Source: Entrophospora sp. SA101 (taxonomy: Eukaryota; Glomeromycota; Glomeromycetes; Entrophosporales; Entrophosporaceae). Taken from it: a DNA stretch of 25,363 bases. Positions 1 through 10,019 of the stretch are shown here, in pieces. Below the pieces are notes generated by a model that was given only the letters and a program-made list of their open reading frames with translations, did not search any database and was not told where the DNA came from. Every line of letters starts with the position of its first letter. The stretch's first letter is position 1. The stretch covers positions 1-25,363 of the forward strand of contig CAUDNR010000710.1 in the NCBI GenBank assembly GCA_958430865.1, written 5' to 3'. The position numbers were made by a program, and so were the translations under genes.

Positions 1-115
1 AAAAAAAACTAATCAAGGTCCATCAAAAGCTCGGATTGATACCAAAGACGTTATCTTTAGCAATAAATTTATCGGATCAATAGTAACGTAATCGTTCTAT
101 TTTATTTTATATTTT

Positions 116-275
116 ATTGGACGAAACCATGTAAAAAGTCATGTTATCTGTAATACTCCAAGAAATATTTCAACACTTAGAAATGAAATTGCTCGAGTTA
201 AAGAGTAATTAATTAATAATGTTAATAATCTCCTTGTAATAAAATAGTCTTGACTGAATTAATTAATAAAGTCAG
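116..275 (+). repeat. Diverged repeat A, copy 1; possible DDE transposase C-terminal relic
   Basis: The stretch from ATTGGACGAAACCATG onwards recurs, diverged, at 2124-2275. In the frame starting at 116 it reads without a stop to the TAA at 206 (IGRNHVKSHVICNTPRN is visible). A second shared patch, TTAATTAATAAAGTCAGTGT, follows near 258. The tail could be compared with the 'LINKxGxxIEHL' endings of some Tc1/mariner transposases, but that is a weak resemblance. What is firm is the pair of related copies about 2 kb apart. Confidence 0.5.
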
Positions 276-1689
276 TGTAATTGATCCTAAATCCTTTATT
301 TATTGATTAGATGTACCTCAAGTAGTATCGCTGTATATAGTTTAGTTTGAATATTTGACAGTGTAAAGTATATCTGGACTTGGTATCGGATATAAAAGAC
401 TACAGATCAAGTAGCTCATATTGTACGGTTCATTATAACTTGCTCGTATAATGCTTAATGGGTTGGTGTTTGTGGATTGGAATGAATATTAAGATTTTGC
501 CTAATCATAAAAATTTAAATAACAATAATTAATGGACAAAATTAAAATAGAAATTACTGAAAGAAAAGAGGTTAATTTTTTAAAAAATGGTGACGAGAGC
601 TATTCTAAATCAAATTTATAAAATGGTGTTTTCAAAATAGTCAATTAAAGAATTCGACAACGACGAATATGATAAATTATTTAAAAACGCTAAAATATGA
701 TTCATATATATTTCTGGCAATCATCTTAATTAATTATATGATACATTTCTTTTTACATTATGTGGTTGGCTAACAGGAAGAAAACTTATTTGTTTTGATA
801 ATGTAGAATAGATAAAAACTTATAAAGTTTGTTATTTCGAACTATATAGAATTAACATACGAGACATTGTTCTTGGCCGTAAACATAGCATATTATTCAA
901 ATTGAAACTTTTAGGTGGCCGAAATTATTTAGCAAATCCGGAATAGTTTCGCCCATAAAAATCAGGTTTAGTCTCCTAAACTAGTGACAAAACTTTAAAA
1001 TTGGCTAAACTGTGGTTAAATTGTCAAACATATGAGCTAAATAAAACGGATTTATCGAAGTGCCGTCTAATCCGTATGTCGGACATGTGACTTAGTATCT
1101 AATTTTAATTTTAACATTTAAATTATTTTATTATGTTTTTTTTATATTGATTTCTTATATACGCAGTCTAGTTATTAACCATACTTTTTTTGGCCAAGTG
1201 AGTTTTTTTTATCAATGAATTTTAAATTAATTAAAATTAATCAATCGGGTAATTAAAGAATAAACCAGAGCTTTGCTTGAGAGTAAAGCAGAAAAGTTAA
1301 TATAAATTTAATGACAAAGCAAATTAATTCTTTTTTTTTTTTGTCTAATAAAACACCTTTGTTAAATTAATTATCCGTTTGTTTTCGCCCGCAGTTTAGG
1401 AGCTTCACCCATAGTTGCTCATAGTTTAGGAGTTTCGCCAAAAAATGCTCGTGAGCGAAAACCGAAATTGCCTAATTGCCTAAACTATGGGTTAGTTTTG
1501 GGCACCATCACTAAGCTTTCTATCGTTTTATATGAAGCATGTGTAGAAAAAAAGAGTGTGTTTGTAATGTAGAAGGTCATGCTAATCATAAAAACCAAGA
1601 AGAAATCAGATATTATTACTGTTCGAAGATAGTGAATTGAGGTCCAACCTGGGTCTCGATTATTAATTTCTTTTATATAATGACATCAT
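209..1689. other. AT-rich, gene-free stretch with decayed repeats
   Basis: No credible coding frame is seen. Patches near 586-630 and 700-780 resemble patches near 2319-2365 and 2670-2790 (for example GGTGAYRAGAGCTATTCTAAATC), so this region and 2120-2800 seem to descend from the same repeat family. Between 975 and 1490 the motif CCTAAACTA and its complement TAGTTTAGG occur at 975, 1393, 1422 and 1479 in opposing orientations. That suggests a worn inverted-repeat element of about 0.5 kb, but its ends cannot be fixed by eye. Confidence 0.5.
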
Positions 1690-1912
1690 CATCAATGGCG
1701 CGTTTTTAGCAAAGAGCAAATTTATTTTAAAATGATTCACGCGTTGCAAAAACTTATATCCTGAAAAAAGAATTCGTGTAATGTACTGGCCATCCAACAA
1801 TCCTGCTGACCTTAATCCATTGAAAATATGTGGTGTATCATAAAAAATAACGTTGAAAAAGGAAGCCAAGGAATGACAATCGAAAAGATTTATTATGTAT
1901 ATGAAACGGAGA
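1690..1912 (+). pseudogene. Tc1/mariner-type DDE transposase fragment, dead
   Basis: In the plus frame from about 1692 one reads NGAFLAKSK, a stop, then RVMYWPSNNPADLNPLKI. This matches the Tc1/mariner signature in which a DNAP-like segment is followed by 'WPxxSPDLNPIENxW', the last part of the DDE catalytic domain. Just after it a frame change is needed to continue with WCIIKNNVEKG. The in-frame stop near 1730, the frameshift near 1827 and the missing N-terminal two thirds mark it as a relic. The overlapping minus-strand reading frame (1663-1869) is a shadow. The assignment rests on one short motif, but that motif is distinctive. Confidence 0.7.
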
Positions 1913-2123
1913 TGTGAAAAAAAAAAATCGGTGATTGAATTTCTTATTTATTTAATTTTTTTTATTCAATAAAGTATTTGATAAGCTTTCACATGAATCT
2001 AGTTTGTTTATCCATCTTGCATAATTGTTGAGATGTGTGATTTTTTGTGCGCGCCTTTTTTTTTTTGAAACACACACTGTAGCATTAGTAATCATTCATT
2101 CTTTCTATTCTAATGTATATGTT

Positions 2124-2275
2124 ATTGGACAAAACCATGTAAAAAGTCATGTTATCTGTAACACGCCAAGAAATATAAATACACTTGAAATTTCCTTCAT
2201 CAATCAATCTTCCTGGTAACATAATAAATCTTAAAAAATAATAATAACACATTAATTAATAAAGCCGGTGTGATT
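2124..2275 (+). repeat. Diverged repeat A, copy 2
   Basis: Second copy of the repeat at 116-275. The reading frame IGQNHVKSHVICNTPRN is kept almost intact (Q for R at position 3), and TTAATTAATAAAGCCGGTGT matches the second shared patch. Conservation of a protein frame between diverged copies suggests both come from a once-coding transposon, possibly the same kind of element as the DDE fragment at 1690. Confidence 0.5.
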
Positions 2276-3286
2276 GATTTGTCACATCAGCTTGTTTTTT
2301 ATCTTGTTAACAATGCCAAAAAAAATGGTGATAAGAGCTATTCTAAATCGAATTTTTTAAGAAGGTATGGTTCATCTATATTTTTTAAAGGGAAGAAATA
2401 AATATATTATTTGTGATTGGCTGACAGAATGAATTTATGGCAAATTACCAAAAATCAAAATTAATATATGAAGAGCAACTGATCAAGTATACTATCCCAA
2501 GCTCTAGTTGATGCCGGAAACACACTATAAACATGTCAGATAGATTTTTGGAGAAATGCAAAGCATCATTCTAGCTTTAATATAATCAAGAGTTATTGAA
2601 AAAGAACACAACGAGGTAGACGAGGAATACGAAGACGAGGAGATTACAAATCATTTGAAAAGTTTAAAAGTATGATTCATCTATATTTTTGGAAATAAAT
2701 AAATGTTGTTGTTATTATCTATTGATTTGCTTGCATCATCTTAATTGATTATATGATTCGTTTCTTTTTACATTACAGTATAAACCTTGTTACAATGAAG
2801 TGTGGCTGGACATATAAGAAAATTTCATTTCATTCAAATTGATTATTATTATTAATTCGTTAGAATTGAAATTACATTGGAACTATTATATTCAAAATCT
2901 CTGAAAAAAAAGATATAATATATATATATATATTACATATATGTATATATATATATATAGAATATAAGAAATTTCATTCAAACTGATTATTAAGGTGATT
3001 ATATCTCAATTCTTTAACGAATTGAAAGTACATTGGAACTATTATTTCCAGTTGTGTTGGAGTGTTTGGATACAAATTCTGATTGGCTGATTTTGAATTT
3101 CACGCGCGTGGATTTTAAATTGATACGCACGCACAACACTATCATTAATTATATATATTATATATATATATATATTTTAAATAAAATTTAATAAAATTAC
3201 TATCATTGCTATATTAACATATTATATATATTATACTAAATAATTCAAGTCCGTATAATAATAATTATCGTCCCATATGAATCGCA
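2276..3286. other. AT-rich intergenic sequence with TA microsatellites
   Basis: No gene is recognised. It holds (TA)n tracts near 2918-2960 and 3150-3176, and further diverged patches of the repeat family seen at 586-780. It ends at the 3' side of the Ral gene, so the last 100-200 bases probably include that gene's 3' untranslated region. Confidence 0.5.
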
Positions 3287-4187
3287 CTATAAACACACAC
3301 ATTTACTCCTTTTGTCATTCCGCTCTCTCTCTTTCTGTGCATCTTTTCTCGCTTTTATTTTTCTCATTAATTCATTATAAACCTCTTCAACATTTAATCT
3401 TGTTTTCGCTGATGTCTCATAATATGCACAGCCCCATTCATTTGCTTTGGCTATGGCTTCTTCTTTAGACACCTTACGTATTTGATCTAAATCTTCTTTA
3501 TTACCAATTAGAATGAAAGGGACCTTTTGAATAATAAATGGTTGATTGGTTGGTTGGTTGGTTGGGAGAGAAGAAAAATTAGTTTAAAATTTGAGATTTC
3601 GGGGGGTTTTTTTTTTTTAAAAAAAAAAAAATATTAAATGTTTTTTAGAACAAAACTTTCTAATATTCTAAAATTCTATTCGTCAATTGATTTCATATTA
3701 AATAAACCTACAGTTTCATCATCAAGTACACGAGAAATTTGATCTCGAAAATCTTGGGTATGTACAAATGATTCATATTCACAAATAGAAAATACACAAA
3801 GAAATCCTTCACCTGAACGATAATAATTATCACGTATCTTTATTGAAAATATTGATGATTATTATTATCATCATCATCATTAGAAATAATGTTAAGGACA
3901 ATAATCTTTAATGCATACTATAATTCATTATATACATTTTAAATGTTTCGATTTTAAAAGGATACAGCGGCATACTCTTCTTGTCCTGCTGTGTCTAATA
4001 TATCAATTTGACATTCTTGTCCATCCAAGGTGACTTTCTTACGATAAGAATCTGCTTTTGTTGGATCATATTCTTCAACAAAATCACCATACATATATCT
4101 TAAAGTCAAGGCTGATTTTCCTACCCCACCCGAACCAACCATAATAACTTTGTGAAGTGGAAGATCTGGTTTTGCTTTTTTACCCAT
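3287..4187 (-). CDS. RAL: Ral-type small GTPase of the Ras family, three exons
   Basis: Exons read on the minus strand: 4187-3966, 3837-3712, 3523-3287. Donors are gtatcc and gtaggt, acceptors aaag and aaaag. All joints are in phase 0 and give 194 residues, close to the ~206 of animal RalA. Visible motifs: P-loop GSGGVGKS (18-25), switch [10 protein letters not shown] (40-48), DTAGQE (65-70) with the catalytic Gln at 69, NKED (124-127), ETSAK (152-156), then a basic tail and a C-terminal CaaX box CVCL (191-194). The final Leu predicts geranylgeranylation and membrane anchoring. The switch I and following residues ([25 protein letters not shown]) are the Ral signature and separate it from Ras, Rap and Rsr1. 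In animals Ral-GTP binds exocyst subunits and steers vesicle delivery; a similar role here is inference. It lies divergent to RRP9 with an 890-base gap. All residues needed for nucleotide binding are present, so it should be functional. Confidence 0.95.
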
Positions 4188-5079
4188 TTCTTGATAATTT
4201 TTTTATCAAAAAAAAAAAAAAAAGAACTTTATGGACTCTTTTCCCGAGAGATTATTTGTCAAACAGTTGATTGGTTCAAGTGATGAATTCGTCAAAAAGG
4301 GAGGTTTTAGGGTGATGGATGTTGAAAGGATATTGGAAGTAAAGGTAGTAAGTAATTATGAAAATATTTTCTAAAAAATATTTTATTTTCAAAAGAAAAA
4401 AAAAAAAGGAAAGTGAAAAGATGAAAAAATGAAGAAATATTAATAAATTAATATTAATGAAATAAAATAATATTAATATAATAATTATTATTATTATTTC
4501 CCTCAATAAATAATCCTATTTTCTATTTTTAAAAAAAAAAAATAAAGGAAGAGAAATAGCTTAATTAAATAGTTCAATATTTAATTAATTTATTTTATTT
4601 ATTTATTATGCCGTAATTGTAACATTAATATGACCTCATGGTAGGTCTGGTCACTTTTGTTAAAATGTAAGATTTCAGGGGTAACACAACACCGTGACTT
4701 GTTACAACCACTTATAATAATGATGTGAAAAAGATACATATATCATTGGTTATAAATGATTTTTACATTTTAATAATTTAGAAATCTTGAAGAAGGAAAA
4801 AAGTAAGAATTGAAAGGAATTTCATTATTATTCTTACCACTATTATTATTGTTACTACTATTATTGTTATTACTACTACTACTATTATTATTATTATTTT
4901 CTCTCCTCAGCTAATTAATTAATTTTGTTATTATTGTTGTTATGAAAATGGCAAGGCATTAGTAATTATTAATTACTATAATAATCACGTGTAGTTTAGA
5001 TCGAAATGTATGTTGTAAATCATTAACATAAATAAAATAATCGGATTAAAAAAAAATTTTTTTATTTCCTTCAAAAAAG
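4188..5079. other. Divergent intergenic region between Ral and RRP9
   Basis: This gap holds both promoters. It contains A and T homopolymers (near 4205 and 4390), a long ATT/ACT-rich microsatellite (about 4825-4900) and no convincing coding frame. The 76-residue minus frame at 4276-4506 is nearly all Ile, Phe and Leu, as expected from AT-rich DNA. I cannot place a TATA box or start site with confidence. Confidence 0.5.
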
Positions 5080-7509
5080 ATGTCTTTTGATCCATTTTTT
5101 GTTTCAACAACGAATAAAAAACGTAAAACCAGCAAAAATAACAAAACTAATAACATTAAATTTAATAAGAAAAATAAAGGTAAAGGTAATATCGTTAGCA
5201 ATGATGGTAGTAGTAATGACGATGACGACGAAATTGGAACTGGTGGAATTGATGATATGGACCTTGAAATAACCTCAGAAGAAGAAGAAGAAGAAGAGGA
5301 TGATATTGATATTGATACAACAACAACAATCAGCAACAACCTTGACGTTGGTAATGGAAGTGATAGCGAAGCCGAAGAAGATAAGATTAGAGACATTGCA
5401 GAGAAAAGAAGACGTCTAGCTAAAAGATATTTAGATACTCTTAAAGAAGAAATAATAAATAATGATGAAGATGATCAAATAATGGGATTTGATGCAAAAG
5501 AGATTGATCGAGATTTGATTGCCGCACGATTAAGAGATGATGCGTTGGATAGAGCGGGCCGATTACATCATCTTGTGGCTGATAAATTTGATTTCTCGTC
5601 AGTTGCATTGCATTCAACAGCCAAAATCAAATCCGGTCGTCATGATTTATCAGTTACTTGTTTAGCAGTCCCTGAGTCAGGCCAATACTTTTACACCGCC
5701 TCAAAAGATCATTCAATAATAAAATGTAGGTAAGAAACTATCTAAAAAAAATTTCTTTAAAAAAAAAAAATAATGAATAAACAAACAATTTATTTATTGC
5801 GTGCATATGTAATTTATAGGGGATTTAGCAACTGGGAAGAAATTGCACGTATTTCCTGGTGGTAGAAAAGAAATTAAAAATTTTGATGGTCATACTAAAC
5901 ATATTTTGTCATTAGCAATAAGTTCTGATGAAAATTATTTGGTTTGTGCTCTTTTATAAATGTTAATTTTATTTGTTTATTTTATTAATGTAATTATAAT
6001 TATAATCAATTTTGTTGTTTTGTTGTTGTTATCTGGTAAGGCTAGTGGTGGTGCAGACAAAAAGATTAATATTTGGTCAGTTAAGGAAAATAAATTTATA
6101 AAATGTTTATTACAACATAAAGATTCTGTTTCTGTAAGTATAAACAAACACATTATATATACATATACACATATAGATATAAACACAATATTTTTTATTT
6201 TTTGTTAAGGGGCTTGTATTTCGTAAAGGTCACAATCAACTATACAGCGCTTCCTTCGATCGTACTATCAAATTATGGGATATTGATCAATTGGGCTTCA
6301 TAGAAACATTGTAACTATTTTCCTTTTATCTCCATATCTATTGATTGATATCTATCTATTATTCTATATTTACAATTTTTTCCTTTCCTACTCTCTTTAA
6401 AAAAAATTTTTTTGTAATTTTTACAATATATAATCGATAGGTTTGGACATCAAGATCAAATAATGTCAATAGATACCATTTCAAAAGAACGATGCATCAC
6501 TGCTGGTGCTCGTGATCGTACATGTAGACTTTGGAAGATTGTTGAGCAAACACAATTGGTTTTCAGAGGTGATACAAAAGGAGCAAATTTCACTCCTACT
6601 ACACCTACATCTATTACGCAAAACCAAAAAGAAGATGGAGGAGGAGGGTCAAAAAATACAGGAGATGCTGCTACAAATAATAATAATAATGGTAATAATG
6701 GAAATGGAGTTGGAGGAGGAGTGTATAAAGAAGGAAGTATTGATGTGGTGGCGATGATAGATGAAGATAATTTTCTTAGTGGTGGTGACAGTGGGTATGT
6801 ATCTCAATTAATTAATCAATCAATCATGCTTATTTATTTATTTAGTCTGGTCAGTGTATTATTAATTTTATTCATATAACACTAATTCTTTCTAAGAGCC
6901 ATTTCATTATGGAATATAAATAAAAAGAAACCAATATTTGTTTACTACTTGGCACATGGCGTGCCAATAAATATGACAGAAAACAATAATAATAACGATA
7001 ACAACGGTAGTAGTAGTAGTAGTAGTAGTAATGGTGCAGTTTCTAGTGATGTTTATTGGATCACAGCGTTAACAACTATTAGGCATTCTGATTTATTTGC
7101 ATCTGGCTCATGGGATGGATATATTAGATTTTGGAAGTTGGTTAATAATATTCGCTCATTTGTTCCACTTGCTAAGATACCAATACTGGGATTTATTAAT
7201 TGTTTACATTTTATTACACCAACTATAAAAAAATCAAAAAATTTATTATTAGCTAATAAGATAGATGGTGATGATAAAAATGGAGTTGATGGTGAAGATG
7301 TTATGGACATTGAAGATATAAATGATAATAATGATGTCAAGGAAAAAAATGGTGAATATGAGGATGAGATGACAAAAATGATTACTACAACTAAAGGCAA
7401 AACTTATATTTTAGCTGGTGTTGGACAAGAACATAAATTAGGTAGATGGTTAAGATTGAAAAAGGCTAGGAATGGTTGGAAATTAGTTGAACTTGATGTT
7501 AAAAAATAA
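5080..7509 (+). CDS. RRP9: U3 snoRNP-associated WD40 protein (Rrp9 / U3-55K), six exons
   Basis: Exons: 5080-5725, 5820-5941, 6041-6133, 6210-6310, 6441-6794, 6897-7509. All introns (76-130 bases) are GT-AG and the joined frame gives 642 residues. The N-terminus is Lys/Asn-rich (KKRKTSK, a likely nuclear signal) and then acidic. The helical DIAEKRRRLAKRYLDTLKEE segment precedes the beta-propeller, as in Rrp9. WD40 blades follow, with typical ends IIKWDLATG, INIWSV, IKLWDI, CRLWKI and ISLWNI. The C-terminal AGVGQEHKLGRW is the hallmark of Rrp9. The protein sits on the box B/C motif of U3 snoRNA and is needed for early 18S pre-rRNA cleavage in the nucleolus. It is longer than the human protein (475) because of Asn/Gly- and Asp-rich low-complexity inserts at about 386-415 and 450-460 and near 560-600. 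These coincide with AAT, AGT and GAT trinucleotide runs. Confidence 0.96.
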
Positions 7510-7925
7510 AAATAAAAAATTTATTTATTTGTCCATTCGTTCTACTCGTTACTTTTCTACAATTCATTGAAGTTACTATTTGGTAGTGCAGCGAATGAAT
7601 TATCGAAATCATGATCTCAAATTAGAGATTATTCTAATTTCTTTTTTGAATATTCAATGATCATGGTTTTAAACCGTTCGCTGATAGTAAAATTCTTTTT
7701 TCGCAGAACGATAAAAAACATATTAATTAAAGTTTTATCGTGTTGAGAGAAAGAAACATGTCAGTAAAAAAACTTGGTTTTTTTATTCAGAATTTATCCC
7801 AACAACAATAATACAATAAATAATATTACAATTATATATAGTAATTTAAGATCTTTAAAACTTGTCATAGTGGCAAATCTGATAGCCTGACTTCATAATA
7901 TGTTCGTTTGATGTGACTTTTGGCT
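7510..7925. other. RRP9 3' flank, no gene seen
   Basis: AT-rich sequence with no coding frame of note. It runs from the RRP9 stop to the left edge of the duplicated block. The sequence just left of the edge (GACTTTTGGCT) has no counterpart left of the second block copy. Confidence 0.5.
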
Positions 7926-8272
7926 AGCAAGTGCCGTTTTTCCACGAAAAACTAAAAGTGTTCTCCAATCTGATTTTAAAATTTTTTTTTAAAAAAAAAT
8001 CATAAATATCTTTATTATTGCCCTTTTCCAATAGAGAACTTTAACCCCAAGAATGAGTGGGCGCTCCTGCTAATAAAGAAACTCTTAATTTATTTTCTTG
8101 CATTTTACTTGTCTATTCGCTAATTTTACATTGCTACTACCACCTGCTACTTTTTTCATTAGTATATACCAAAATAACATTTTTCTAAACAAAACTTACC
8201 CCAAGACATTCTCTTCTAATTTCGTTGGTATTTTTGGTATTTCATTTTTTTTTTTAATTAAGGAACAAAATT

Positions 8273-8759
8273 ATGGGATATGCACTGGTAAATTATCACA
8301 CTCAAAGTCGAATCATCAGACACGGTCAATTCTAATACGGTAAAGCAAAAAGAATCTACACTTTATTTAGTGCGAATCCTCTGATACCATCAATACCGTA
8401 AATCAAAAATTCAAGGCAAGGAAGATGGCACCCTACCAGATCAACAATGTTTAATATTTACAGGAAAACAATCGAAAGACAGACGATCGTGCTCTTTCTG
8501 ATTACAACATTCAAAAAGAACCAACCCTTCCACTTTGTGTTTCGTTTTCGTGGTGACATGCAAATATTCGTTATTTAAACACTTGCCGGTAAAACAATCA
8601 CATTTGAAATCGAATTATTTGATACCATTGACGCTGCAAAACAAAAGGTCTGAAACAAGGAAATGAGCAAAGATTAAATTTTTTTTGCGGATAAACAATT
8701 GTATTCTTCCTGGTTATAAAAGAATCAACCATCCACCTTGTTTCTTTGTCTCCGTGGTA
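8273..8759 (+). pseudogene. Degenerate polyubiquitin (about three repeats), block copy 1
   Basis: Head-to-tail ubiquitin units are recognisable in shifting frames. Unit 1 (from 8273) shows the TGK...ESSDT region after a one-base correction. Unit 2 (about 8368-8555) shows ESSDTINTVNQK, then DYNIQKEPTLPL. Unit 3 starts at ATG 8558 as MQIFV followed by an inserted codon and a stop, then TLAGKTITFEIE, DTID, further stops, FADKQL, and ends near KESTIHLV...CLRGS. At least three in-frame stops and several frameshifts make it dead. No introns are visible, so it may be a retrocopy or an old duplicate. The plus-strand 81-residue frame at 8098-8343 partly overlaps it and is not a gene. Confidence 0.88.
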
Positions 8760-9375
8760 GTGTCAATATAAAAAATGAATGAGTCGAGTAAAACAAAATA
8801 AATAATATATTCAAGGCAAATTATATAATATTGCGATAGATTATTTAAAAATTAAAAAAGTTTTATATTTAAAAATACTTGTTAAATATATATATAAATT
8901 ATTAAATATGTAAATATTGGTCTTATTATGAAGTTTAAAATAAATAAACAATTCTTATAAAATAGTCTCATGAGATTTGATGGTATAAATATTATTTAAG
9001 TTTTTTTTATTAAATAAAACTTTTCAACCGACTTAATATATATATATATATATAATTAATTATGTATTCGTACATTTTTTTTAAAAAGAATAAATAATTA
9101 AAGAACATTTACAAAGAAAGAAAGAAAGAAAGATAAAGAAAAAAAAAGGATAGGACATGAGGAATTTAAAAATATAATATATAAAATACAAAAATAAAAA
9201 ATATATATATATATTATATACAATAGAAAGAAAGAAAGAAAAATATAATTTTATACAAAAAGAAATAAAAAGGAAGTAGGTTGAAGACGTTGATATTTAA
9301 ATAAAAAAAATTTTATAATAATAATTTAATAATAATAATAAAATTAATACTTGTGGAGTGAGTAACAATTTGTCT
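8760..9375. other. AT-rich 3' flank of the peptide gene with microsatellites
   Basis: Contains a TA run near 9034-9052, GAAA repeats near 9115-9132 and 9224-9242, and a TA run near 9201-9215. No coding frame is supported. The part next to 9376 probably includes the 3' untranslated region of the minus-strand peptide gene. Confidence 0.5.
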
Positions 9376-9885
9376 CTAGTAGTATTTGTGCTTGTAGTAT
9401 TTATTGTAGTATTTATGCTTGTAGTATGCATCAGCATCAGCATCACGTTTGTAGTATTTATGCTTGTAGTATTTATTGTATTTATGCTTGTAGTATGCAT
9501 CAGCATCAGCATCACGTTTGTAGTATTTATGTTTGTAGTATTTATTGTAGTGTTTCTTGTAGTATGCATCAGGGTTGGCGTCACGTTTTGCGAGATCTTC
9601 TTCTTCATCATCTTCTTCGTCGACACCACGTTTGTAGTATTTATGTTTGTAGTATTTCTTGTAGTATTTCTTGTAGTATGGATCAGGGTTAGCGTCCCGT
9701 TTTTCGACTTTTTATTTTGTAAAAATAATAATTATTAAAAAAATTGTGGTTTTTATTTAATTGGATTAGAGAATAATATAACTTTTTTTACCTTCGATGT
9801 CCTCACTATCTTCCTCTGGTCCTTCAGCAAAGACCAAGGCGATGAACATGGCAATTAAAAATAAGATACTAAGATTCAACTTCAT
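9376..9885 (-). CDS. Secreted Kex2-type repeat-peptide precursor, copy 1 (four peptide units)
   Basis: Two exons on the minus strand, 9885-9792 and 9707-9376, with an 84-base intron (gtaaaa...aaaag). They join in frame to 141 residues. Residues 1-20 are a classic signal peptide (MKLNLSILFLIAMFIALVFA), with cleavage likely before EGPEEDSEDIE, an acidic pro-segment. From 34 the protein is a series: KR, DANPDP, YYKKYYKKYYKHKYY, KR; an acidic spacer (59-71) and KR; DANPDA, YYKKHYNKYYKHKYY, KR; DADADA, YYKHKYNKYYKHKYY, KR; DADADA, YYKHKYYNKYYKHKYY and stop. Kex2 would cut after each KR; X-Ala/X-Pro dipeptides would then be trimmed as in yeast alpha-factor maturation. The family fits fungal Kex2-processed repeat proteins. 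The mature role (pheromone, symbiosis signal, wall or metal-binding peptide) cannot be read from sequence. A TATA box lies 118 bases upstream. Confidence 0.9.
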
Positions 9886-10002
9886 TTTTAAATGAATTAT
9901 TTTTTTTTTTATTGTATTTTATTTTTATTTTTTTTTATTATTTATTATTATTTACTTTTTTGAAGTGAAGAAAGAAATTGGAAGTTGACGAGAATTTGCG
10001 TG

Positions 10003-10011
10003 TTTATATAG
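10003..10011 (-). promoter_or_regulatory. TATA box of peptide gene, copy 1
   Basis: On the minus strand the sequence reads CTATATAAA, 118 bases before the ATG at 9885. It is followed by a C/T-rich stretch (TTTCTTTCTTCACTTC) typical of a fungal transcription start region. It is identical in copy 2. Confidence 0.55.
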
Positions 10012-10019
10012 ATGTTTTT

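Noticed and set aside
5046..5396. Minus-strand Ser/Leu-rich frame over RRP9 exon 1
   Set aside because: Antisense shadow of the Asp/Glu/Asn-rich N-terminus of RRP9.
8098..8343. 81-residue plus frame, duplicated at 12744-12989
   Set aside because: Starts at TTG, no family resemblance; its C-terminal part is a shifted reading of the ubiquitin relic. Its duplication reflects the block, not selection.
9297..9629. Minus-strand frame rich in NTTN/MHTTS (and 13943-14398)
   Set aside because: Same strand but a different frame of the peptide repeats; no signal peptide, and it is explained by the repeat periodicity.
9358..9738. Plus-strand 126-residue hydrophobic open frame (VVFMLVVCISIS repeats) and its copy at 14004-14507
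   Set aside because: It is the antisense of the peptide repeats. Sense codons TAC, AAG/AAA, GAT and GCA have no antisense stops, so the frame is open by necessity. The minus-strand gene has signal peptide, intron and cleavage sites instead.
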